From NCBI RefSeq assembly GCF_014621695.1, contig NZ_CP061281.1:620001-684000 (forward strand): DNA of 64,000 nucleotides, given 5' to 3'. This DNA comes from Streptomyces xanthii (GTDB lineage Bacteria; Actinomycetota; Actinomycetes; Streptomycetales; Streptomycetaceae). The translations under genes and the position numbers were made by a program. The notes beneath the pieces are model-generated. The model did not search any database and was not told where the DNA came from. It saw only the letters and a program-made list of their open reading frames with translations. Positions 1 through 6,606 of this stretch are shown here, in pieces; the first letter of the stretch is position 1, and the number at the start of each line of letters is the position of its first letter.

Positions 1-5
1 GCACC

Positions 6-1619
6 ATGGCCCGTACGCATCTGATGCACGCCCTGCGCCACCTCACCGCCGAGCACCACGCCGCCGCGCAACTGGGTGTCCCTGTGGCCGAGTTCCGCGA
101 GCGGAACGCGACCCGCCGTACCGTCCTGAAGGCCGCCGCGGCCACCGGCGTGGCCGCGGCCGCGCTGCCCGCCCCGAGAGCGAGAGCGGCCACGTCCGCC
201 GCCGCTCCACGGATCGCCGTCGTCGGCGCGGGCATCGCGGGCCTGACCGCCGCCCTCACCCTCCAGGACGCGGGCCTGGGCTGCACCGTGTACGAGGCGC
301 ACCCGGACCGGGTCGGGGGCCGGATGTACTCGCAGCGCGCGCACTGGGCGTACGGGCAGACGTCCGAGATCGGCGGCGAGCTGATCGACACCAGCCACAA
401 GAAGATGCAGGAACTGTGCCGCCGCTTCAACCTGCCCCTGGAGGACTTCCTCGGCGGCGGGCCGAACGGCGCCGAGGAGATCCTCTGGTTCAACGGCGCC
501 TACTACCCCCGGGCGCAGGCCGATGAGGACTTCAAGGCGGTGTACCAGGCCCTGCACCAGGACCTGCAGAACTCGGGCGAGGTCTACTGGAACCAGACCA
601 CGCCCACCGGGACGGCCCTGGACAACATGTCGCTGTACGAGTGGATCGACTCCCGGGTGCCCGGCGGTCACGCGTCGCCGCTCGGCCGGTGGTTCGACGT
701 CGCGTACAACGTCGAGTACGGCGCCGACACCACCAACCAATCAGCCCTGGCTCTGGTCCTCCTGATGGGCTATCAGACCAATCCCGGCAACTTCAACATC
801 TGGGGCCTGTCCAACGAGCGCTACCACGTCGTCGGCGGCAACGACCAGTTGCCGCGCGCCGTCGCCGCCGCGCTGCCCGCCGGGACGGTCCGGCACGGCT
901 GGTCCCTGACCGCGGTCGCGGCGAACACGAACGGCACGCAGACCCTCACCTTCACCGATTCCGGCACCACGCGCACGGTCACCGCAGACCACACGATCCT
1001 GTGCGTGCCCCTGCCCGTGCTCCAGCGGCTCGACCTGTCCCGGGCCGGCTTCGACAGCCGGATGACGAGCCTGCTGCGCGACGCCCGCATGGGCCACTGC
1101 AGCAAGCTCAACCTCCAGTTCGGCAGCCGCCCCTGGCGGGGCACCGGCGCCTGGCCGGGCGTCTCGGCCGGGGACTGCTTCACGGACGCCGACTTCCAGC
1201 AGACCTGGGACACCACCAAGGTCCAGCCGGGCACGGGCGGCATCCTCATCCAGTACGGCGGAGGTTCCCTGGCCGCGTCCCTCGATCCGGCCACCCCGTT
1301 CGCCTTCGAGGACGACCCGTACGTCCGCGACCTGGCGGCCCGTCATCTGACCCAGATCGACAAGGTCTTCCCCGGCACCCGGGCGGCCTGGACGGGCCGG
1401 GCCCAGCTCTCCGCCTGGCACAAGAACCCGTACGCCCTGGGCGCCTACTCGTACTGGCCCGTCGGCTACCTCCACCGCTACGCGGGCTACGAGGCAGTGG
1501 CCCAGGGCCGCGTCCACATCGGGGGCGAGCACTGTTCGTACGACTTCCAGGGCTTCATGGAGGGCGGCGCGACCGAGGGGGCGCGGGCGGCCGGGGAGGT
1601 GATCACGGCGGTGCGCTGA
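6..1619 (+). CDS. Tat-exported flavin amine oxidase
   Basis: FAD-dependent amine oxidase of the monoamine/L-amino-acid oxidase family, 537 residues; it would oxidise an amine or amino acid with release of hydrogen peroxide. A twin-arginine signal is seen at about residues 36-61 (TRRTVLKAAAA followed by an alanine-rich stretch), so the enzyme is probably exported folded with its FAD. The dinucleotide-binding motif GAGIAGL is at 74-80, the following GG motif (RVGGRMYS) near 102-109, and the C-terminal FAD contact GFMEGGATEGARAAGE close to the end. Only five bases precede the ATG, so its promoter lies outside the window. It converges on the next gene with a 17-bp overlap. Substrate cannot be told from sequence. 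Confidence 0.88.
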   Translation: MARTHLMHALRHLTAEHHAAAQLGVPVAEFRERNATRRTVLKAAAATGVAAAALPAPRARAATSAAAPRIAVVGAGIAGLTAALTLQDAGLGCTVYEAHPDRVGGRMYSQRAHWAYGQTSEIGGELIDTSHKKMQELCRRFNLPLEDFLGGGPNGAEEILWFNGAYYPRAQADEDFKAVYQALHQDLQNSGEVYWNQTTPTGTALDNMSLYEWIDSRVPGGHASPLGRWFDVAYNVEYGADTTNQSALALVLLMGYQTNPGNFNIWGLSNERYHVVGGNDQLPRAVAAALPAGTVRHGWSLTAVAANTNGTQTLTFTDSGTTRTVTADHTILCVPLPVLQRLDLSRAGFDSRMTSLLRDARMGHCSKLNLQFGSRPWRGTGAWPGVSAGDCFTDADFQQTWDTTKVQPGTGGILIQYGGGSLAASLDPATPFAFEDDPYVRDLAARHLTQIDKVFPGTRAAWTGRAQLSAWHKNPYALGAYSYWPVGYLHRYAGYEAVAQGRVHIGGEHCSYDFQGFMEGGATEGARAAGEVITAVR

Positions 1620-2334
1620 CGTCACCGCGACCGGTGCTCCCGCCCCGGACCCGCCAGGCGGCCTGGCCGATCGCCAGGATGCCGCGGGCCGGGAGGGGGA
1701 CGTCGCCGATGCGGGGGTTGTGGTCCAGGCGGGCCGGGCGGCCCAGGTCCGTGCCGTCGAGGACGGCGCGGGCCTCGTCGACGTAATACATGCGCCCCGG
1801 CATGAGGGTGCCGACGTGCCCGCTCGGCATCGTCCCCCGCATCTGCAACCGGCCGAGCCCGAGGGCCAGGGCCAGCTGTTCCCGGCAGCGCACCAGGGCT
1901 CGCGGGCGCCAGCTCGCCGGAGGCAGGGCCGCCCCGACGGCGTTCAGCGCGGTGAGCACCGGGGTGGAGCGGGCGGTGAGGGTCCACTCCAGGGCGGGCG
2001 CGTCCATCGTGACGTGCAGCGAGGCCGGGCCCGTCCAGGCGATGCGGATGGCGGCCCTGCCGGTGTGCTCGCAGGCCGGGCCGTAGTACCTCGGGCAGGC
2101 GGTGTCGAGACGCGGTCCGTCGACGTAGATGGACCACCGGCCGTCGGGGGTGCCGTGCCACACGGTCCGGTACGGGCCGAACGAGCTCTCCGGGAAGACG
2201 CGCAGCGCGAGGACGTGCCCGGAGTCGAAGGGCAGCCCGAACACACCCCACCCTTTGGCGTACTCGTGCCCCGGCCAGGGCGGCACCCCCTGGGACACCT
2301 GCGGACCGGACAGCCGCGCCGCCAGATCGATCAT
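1603..2334 (-). CDS. hypothetical protein, 243 aa
   Basis: I do not recognise this protein. It is soluble, without signal peptide or membrane segment, and rich in Trp, Pro and beta-type stretches (WSIYVDGPRLDTACPRYYG near the middle), which suggests a beta-sandwich or lipocalin-like fold, but that is inference. The ATG at 2334 is preferred because GAGG lies 9 bases upstream; an in-frame ATG at 2364 would add ten residues. It is convergent with the amine oxidase, overlapping it by 17 bp, and lies 84 bp beyond the stop of the methyltransferase on the same strand, so it may be read through from that gene. Confidence 0.6.
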   Translation of the reverse strand: MIDLAARLSGPQVSQGVPPWPGHEYAKGWGVFGLPFDSGHVLALRVFPESSFGPYRTVWHGTPDGRWSIYVDGPRLDTACPRYYGPACEHTGRAAIRIAWTGPASLHVTMDAPALEWTLTARSTPVLTALNAVGAALPPASWRPRALVRCREQLALALGLGRLQMRGTMPSGHVGTLMPGRMYYVDEARAVLDGTDLGRPARLDHNPRIGDVPLPARGILAIGQAAWRVRGGSTGRGDVSAPP

Positions 2335-2418
2335 GCCGCCCACCTCACTCGGGACGGTGCGCATTCATACGTCCAGGATGCCACCGCCAGGTGCGGGTCA
2401 CGGGCACCCCGGTCGGCC

Positions 2419-3270
2419 TCACCCGGCGCCGACGACGGCGCCGACCAGCCACGACGTGCTGCGCAGCCGGACCGTGCCGTCCTTCGTCTCGTGGGCGCGC
2501 AGATGGTTCGTGAGGGTGTGCCGCGCGGCCTCCTGGGCGGCGGGGGCGGCCTGCTGCATGAGGTGGCGGCCGGGGCCCGTGCCGAGCAGGAAGTCCGCCG
2601 CGTCCTCGGCTCCGTGGCCCCAGATTCCGTACGCCTCCGTCCTGGTGAGGGTGATTCCGGTGAGGCCGGCGGAGGCGAGGAGGTCGCGGACGCGGTCGGG
2701 GTCGGCGAGGGAGAACATGCCGGGTTCGCCCGGGCGGCCGAAGTCGCCGACGGGCAGGAGGTCGCGCAGGGTCGCCATCGCGGTCACCCACTCGTTGAGC
2801 GCGGCGTCGGCGGGGCAGACGAAGGCGAGGCGTCCGCCGGGGCGCAGCGCCCGGGCCACGTTGGCGAAGGCGGCCACCGGGTCGGCGAAGAACATCACGC
2901 CGTAGCGGCTGATCGCGCTGTCGAAGGAGCCCGGTTCGAAGGGGTGGGTCTGCGCGTCGCCCTGCGCGAAGCGGACGTTGGTGACGCCTTCCCGTTCGGC
3001 GCTCGCGCGGGCCTCGGCCAGCATCGGCCCGGAGAGGTCGAGGCCGAGCGCGTGCCCCTGGGGTGCCCGGAGCGCGGCGAGGCGTGTGGTGCGGCCGCCG
3101 CCGCAGCCGATGTCGAGGGTGCGGCCGTCGGTGGCGATCTCGGCGGCGTCGAGGAGTGGCTCGTCGAAGCCTCCGTTCACTGCGTTCCAGCGGTCCTGGT
3201 GCCGGGCCCAGTGGACGCCTTCCGGGCCGTTCCATGCCTGTGCCTGCTCGGTGTTGACGATGTCGCGCAC
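2419..3270 (-). CDS. class I SAM-dependent methyltransferase
   Basis: A 283-residue methyltransferase. The SAM-binding motif I (LDIGCGGG, ~52-59) is followed by GLDLSGPMLAEAR (acidic loop after strand 2) and VRFAQGDAQ (motif II), the layout of the ubiE/biotin-C type. The GTG start at 3270 is chosen because AGGAGG stands 7 bases before it and the promoter lies just upstream; the frame stays open further but would run across the promoter. Divergent from the TetR gene at 3420, with two operator copies in between, so it is very probably the main target of that repressor. The methyl acceptor is unknown. Confidence 0.82.
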   Translation of the reverse strand: MRDIVNTEQAQAWNGPEGVHWARHQDRWNAVNGGFDEPLLDAAEIATDGRTLDIGCGGGRTTRLAALRAPQGHALGLDLSGPMLAEARASAEREGVTNVRFAQGDAQTHPFEPGSFDSAISRYGVMFFADPVAAFANVARALRPGGRLAFVCPADAALNEWVTAMATLRDLLPVGDFGRPGEPGMFSLADPDRVRDLLASAGLTGITLTRTEAYGIWGHGAEDAADFLLGTGPGRHLMQQAAPAAQEAARHTLTNHLRAHETKDGTVRLRSTSWLVGAVVGAG

Positions 3271-3298
3271 GGGTGCCTCCTGTGGTGAGCCACGAAGA

Positions 3299-3343
3299 AT
3301 GGGCGTGTGCCCAAACAGTATGGGCAGATGCCCAAACTGACAA
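3299..3343 (-). promoter_or_regulatory. methyltransferase promoter with two tandem TetR operators
   Basis: On the minus strand a -35 TTGTCA (3343-3338), a 17-bp spacer and a -10 TACTGT (3320-3315) form a good vegetative promoter. Two 21-bp direct repeats (3299-3319 and 3320-3340) each hold a dyad: TGGGCAGATGCCCA at 3321-3334, perfect with 6-bp arms and lying within the spacer, and TGGGCGTGTGCCCA at 3300-3313, just downstream of the -10. This is the arrangement expected of a repressor site, most likely for the adjacent TetR protein. Confidence 0.75.
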
Positions 3344-3419
3344 TCACGGCTACGCTCGGAGGTCGGGACGCCCCGCGCCGACAGCGAGGGGCGGCAGGGG
3401 CGGAGCGGAAGAGAGGGCC

Positions 3420-4004
3420 ATGTCACCGCGCGGAGTGGCGACACCGGACGTGCGCGAGCGGCTGTTCGCGGCGGCGGAGTGCGTCGTGGAGAGTCAGGGG
3501 CCGGGGGCGCTCACCAGCCGGGCCGTCACGACGGAGGCGGGGTGCGCGAAGGGCCTGCTGCACGCGCACTTCGCGGGGTTCGACGCGTTCGTGGCCGAGC
3601 TGTGCCTCGACCGGTTCGCGCGGACGGCGGCGCGGGCGCGGGAACTGCCGGAGTCCGTCGGCCGGGGTACGCCGGCCGGGAACCTGGAGGCCGTCACCCT
3701 GGCGCTGTTCGACGCCGGCGGTCCCGGCATCTCGGGCCTGGTCATGACCCGGCCCGCCGCCGCGCTCCTGGTCCGCGAGGCGCTCGAGGCCGGGGCGCCC
3801 GGCTACGCGACGATGCAGCAGGCCGTCACCGCGTACCTGAAGGCCGAGCAGGGCGCAGGGCGGGTCGCGGGCACCGTCGACGCGGACTCCGTGGCCCTCG
3901 CGATCGTCGGTACGGCCCACCATCTGCTGATGACGAGCTGGCCCGGTTCGCCCGACCCGCGGCCCGCCGTGCAGCGCCTCGTCCGGGCGCTGGTGGGAGG
4001 CTAG
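3420..4004 (+). CDS. TetR-family transcriptional regulator
   Basis: A 194-residue TetR-type regulator. The N-terminal helix-turn-helix is readable (VRERLFAAAECVVESQGPGAL then TSRAVTTEAGCAKGLLHAHFAGFDAF, ~10-55), with a variable all-helical ligand domain after it. The ATG at 3420 follows AGAGAGGGCC; the frame is open back to 3273 but that would cross the operator region. It is divergent from the methyltransferase and probably represses it and itself. The ligand is unknown. Confidence 0.85.
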   Translation: MSPRGVATPDVRERLFAAAECVVESQGPGALTSRAVTTEAGCAKGLLHAHFAGFDAFVAELCLDRFARTAARARELPESVGRGTPAGNLEAVTLALFDAGGPGISGLVMTRPAAALLVREALEAGAPGYATMQQAVTAYLKAEQGAGRVAGTVDADSVALAIVGTAHHLLMTSWPGSPDPRPAVQRLVRALVGG

Positions 4005-4062
4005 CCGGGAAGGACCGGAACACGGAGCGGAGGCGCGGGATGCACGAGCGGAGGTCCGACCG

Positions 4063-4188
4063 ATGAGGAGCCTGGCCTATCTGCCCGATTCCGGTGCGGT
4101 GCCTCCATGGCTGCGTGTCCTGTTCGGCGTGGTCGTCCTCGGTCTTCTGGCGGCCCGGCTCTGGCTGTTCTGGCGCCGCAGGAAGTGA
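4063..4188 (+). CDS. 41-aa single-pass membrane peptide
   Basis: A short gene: ATG at 4063 with GGAGG at 4050-4054 (8-base spacing) and TGA at 4186-4188. The peptide has a short polar N-terminus, one hydrophobic segment (VLFGVVVLGLLAARLWLFW, ~19-37) and a basic tail (RRRK), so it should sit in the membrane with the C-terminus inside. It lies 58 bp after the TetR gene on the same strand and may be co-transcribed with it. No family recognised; the good ribosome site and clean topology are the only support. Confidence 0.6.
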   Translation: MRSLAYLPDSGAVPPWLRVLFGVVVLGLLAARLWLFWRRRK

Positions 4189-4206
4189 CCGGGCCCGCGG
4201 GCAGCC

Positions 4207-4875
4207 TCAGATCAGCGCCCGGATGGCCCGCTCGAAGTTGTCGACGTGCTCGGCCGCGAGGGCGGACGCCTTCGCCGCGTCCCCCTCGATGACCGCCTGG
4301 AGCATCTGCTCGTGCTCGTGCACATGCTGGTCGAGGCCTTCGAGGCGGTCGATGAACAGGCACCAGATGCGGGTGGCGAGGTTGTCGTAGCCGATGAGCG
4401 TGGCCTCGAGGTACGGGTTGTGGGTGACCGCGTAGACGGCACGGTGCACGGCCATGTCGAGGCGCAGCAGCTCGGTCTCGGCGCCGGGCTCCCCCGACGC
4501 GGATTCGAGGCGGGTGAGGTACGCGGCGAGCCGTTCGCGGTCGGTGGCGGTGGCGCGGCGTGCGGCCATCGACGCGGCCAGCGGTTCGAGCTGCTGGCGC
4601 ACCTCGGAGATGTGGCTCAGGTCGGCGATCTGGACCTCGGTGGCGAAGGTGCCGCGGCGCGGGTACGAGACGATGAGCCGCTCGGTCTCCAGTCGCTTCA
4701 GGGCCTCGCGCACGGGGGTCCGGCCGAGGCCCAGCTCCTCGGCGAGGCGGCCGTCGTGGACCGGCGCGCCGGGTCGGATCCGCAGGGTGACCAGGCGGTC
4801 GGTGATGGTCCGGTACGCCTGCTCGGCGAGTGTCGGACCGTGCGGCTGCTCCTGCGTCACGGCTCCGGAGGCCAT
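4207..4875 (-). CDS. GntR (FadR/VanR-type) regulator of the sarcosine oxidase operon
   Basis: A 222-residue GntR protein. The winged helix occupies about residues 15-80 (AYRTITDRLVTLRIRPGAPV, then GRTPVREALKRLE and YPRRGTF wing) and the FCD effector domain follows; its metal-binding residues include the DMAVHRAVY and EHEQMLQAV segments. ATG at 4875 is preceded by AAGGAGA. It is divergent from soxB; TGATATATCA dyads near both promoters suggest that it represses the sox operon and itself until a sarcosine-related effector is present, which is inference. Confidence 0.85.
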   Translation of the reverse strand: MASGAVTQEQPHGPTLAEQAYRTITDRLVTLRIRPGAPVHDGRLAEELGLGRTPVREALKRLETERLIVSYPRRGTFATEVQIADLSHISEVRQQLEPLAASMAARRATATDRERLAAYLTRLESASGEPGAETELLRLDMAVHRAVYAVTHNPYLEATLIGYDNLATRIWCLFIDRLEGLDQHVHEHEQMLQAVIEGDAAKASALAAEHVDNFERAIRALI

Positions 4876-4933
4876 GCGAATCTCCTTCGGTGTGCCCCGC
4901 TTCCGGGGGGACGACTGTAGCGCAGAACCGTCT

Positions 4934-4943
4934 TGATATATCA
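4934..4943. promoter_or_regulatory. GntR operator copy 1 (TGATATATCA)
   Basis: Perfect 10-bp palindrome TGATATATCA, conspicuous as A/T in a G/C-rich genome. It overlaps the -35 zone of the GntR gene, whose -10 is probably TACAGT (4919-4914, minus strand). The same palindrome recurs 77 bp away in front of soxB. Confidence 0.7.
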
Positions 4944-4969
4944 GTCCGCGGACAGCTGCTCCCGCACCA

Positions 4970-5020
4970 TTGACGGCCCGCACCGGCGCTGGTTAGCGTT
5001 CTCGCGTCTCTGATATATCA
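4970..5020 (+). promoter_or_regulatory. sox operon promoter and GntR operator copy 2
   Basis: A -35 TTGACG (4970-4975) and -10 TAGCGT (4994-4999) with an 18-bp spacer would start transcription near 5006. The palindrome TGATATATCA recurs at 5011-5020, immediately downstream of that start point, a classic repressor position. ATG of soxB is at 5053 with AAGGAG before it. Confidence 0.7.
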
Positions 5021-5052
5021 GTGTGTCGCATGCTGGCTTTCAAGGAGTCCTC

Positions 5053-6276
5053 ATGACCCCCGGCGACGTCCTGCCCGACCACCCCGAATTCCTGTGGCGC
5101 AACGCCGACCCGAAGCCCTCGTACGACGTGGTGATCGTCGGCGGCGGCGGGCACGGCCTGGCCACCGCCTACTACCTCGCCAAGAACCACGGCATCACGA
5201 ACATCGCGGTCCTGGAGAAGGGGTGGCTGGCCGGCGGGAACATGGCCCGCAACACCACGATCATCCGCTCCAACTACCTGTGGGACGAGAGCTCCGGCAT
5301 CTACGAGCACTCGCTCAAGCTGTGGGAGACGCTGGAGGAGGATCTCGACTACCCGATCCTGTTCAGCCAGCGCGGCGTCCTCAATCTCGCGCACAACCTC
5401 CAGGACGTGCGCGACAGCAAGCGGCGCGTGTACGCGAACCAGCTCAACGGCATCGATGCCGAGTGGCTGGAGCCGAACGAGGTCGCGAAGGTCTGCCCGA
5501 TCGTCAACATCAGCCCCGACGTGCGCTATCCCGTGCACGGCGCGACCTACCAGCCGCGCGCGGGCATCGCCAAGCACGACTACGTGGCCTGGGGGTTCGC
5601 CCGGCGCGCGGACGCGTACGGCATCGACCTCATCCAGAACTGCGAGGTCACCGGCATCGAGGTGAGCGGCGGCCGGGTCACCGGGGTGAACACGACGCGC
5701 GGCCGGATCGCCGCCGGGAAGGTCGCGCTCGCCGCCGCGGGGCACACCTCGGTGCTCGCCGCCATGGTCGGCCTGCGCCTCCCCCTGCAGAGCCACCCGC
5801 TCCAGGCCCTCGTCTCCGAGCTCCTGGAACCCGTGCACCCCACCGTCGTGATGTCCAACGCGGTGCACGTGTACGTCTCGCAGGCGCACAAGGGCGAGCT
5901 GGTGATGGGCGCCGGCATCGACAGCTACAACGGGTACGGGCAGCGCGGCGCCTTCCACATCATCGAGCGGCAGATGGCGGCCGCCCTGGAGCTGTTCCCC
6001 GTCTTCGCGCGCGCCCACATGCTGCGCACCTGGGGCGGCATCGTCGACACCACGCCCGACGCCTCCCCCATCGTCGGCCTCACCCCCGTCGAGGACCTGT
6101 ACCTCAACTGCGGCTGGGGAACGGGCGGTTTCAAGGCGACGACCGGTGTCGGCTGGGCCTACGCCCACACGATCGCCACCGGGGAGCCGCACCCCACGAA
6201 CGCGCCTTTCACGCTCGACCGGTTCACGACCGGCGCCCTCGTCGACGAGCACGGCGCCGCCGCCGTCGCGCACTGA
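5053..6276 (+). CDS. soxB: sarcosine oxidase, beta subunit
   Basis: Flavin subunit of heterotetrameric sarcosine oxidase, 407 residues. It oxidises sarcosine to glycine, passing the one-carbon unit to tetrahydrofolate on the alpha subunit and electrons to oxygen. The FAD motif [11 protein letters not shown] is at ~27-37. His175 in AKHDYVAWG matches the histidine that carries covalent FMN in characterised enzymes. The C-terminal [17 protein letters not shown] is the usual FAD contact. ATG at 5053 is preferred over a codon at 5023, which lies between operator and ribosome site. First gene of the operon soxB-soxD-soxA-soxG-purU. Confidence 0.95.
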   Translation: MTPGDVLPDHPEFLWRNADPKPSYDVVIVGGGGHGLATAYYLAKNHGITNIAVLEKGWLAGGNMARNTTIIRSNYLWDESSGIYEHSLKLWETLEEDLDYPILFSQRGVLNLAHNLQDVRDSKRRVYANQLNGIDAEWLEPNEVAKVCPIVNISPDVRYPVHGATYQPRAGIAKHDYVAWGFARRADAYGIDLIQNCEVTGIEVSGGRVTGVNTTRGRIAAGKVALAAAGHTSVLAAMVGLRLPLQSHPLQALVSELLEPVHPTVVMSNAVHVYVSQAHKGELVMGAGIDSYNGYGQRGAFHIIERQMAAALELFPVFARAHMLRTWGGIVDTTPDASPIVGLTPVEDLYLNCGWGTGGFKATTGVGWAYAHTIATGEPHPTNAPFTLDRFTTGALVDEHGAAAVAH

Positions 6277-6297
6277 GACCCTCCCGAGGAGACAGCC

Positions 6298-6606
6298 ATG
6301 CAGCTCATCCCCTGTCCCTGGTGCGGACCGCGCGAGGAGACCGAGTTCCACTACGGCGGCCAGGCCCATGTCGCCCACCCCGAGGACCCCTTCGCGCTCG
6401 ACGACGAGGAGTGGGCCGGGTACGTCTTCTTCCGCGACAACCCGAAGGGCCCCTTCGCGGAGCGCTGGGCGCACACCGCCGGGTGCCGCCGCTGGTTCAA
6501 CGCTGTGCGCGACACGGTGAGTTACGAGTTCCTGAACGTGTACGCCACCGGCTCCCCGAGCCCGCTCGCCGCGACGCCGCGCGAGGACCAGGAGGCCACC
6601 GCATGA
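6298..6606 (+). CDS. soxD: sarcosine oxidase, delta subunit
   Basis: The small zinc-binding subunit, 102 residues, usual length. Cys6, Cys9, His59 and Cys63 (CPWCG and HTAGC) are at exactly the zinc-ligand positions known for this subunit. It stabilises the alpha-beta-gamma-delta complex and has no catalytic role known to me. It starts 21 bp after soxB with GAGGAG upstream, and its TGA overlaps the ATG of soxA (ATGA), so the two are translationally coupled. Confidence 0.95.
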   Translation: MQLIPCPWCGPREETEFHYGGQAHVAHPEDPFALDDEEWAGYVFFRDNPKGPFAERWAHTAGCRRWFNAVRDTVSYEFLNVYATGSPSPLAATPREDQEATA

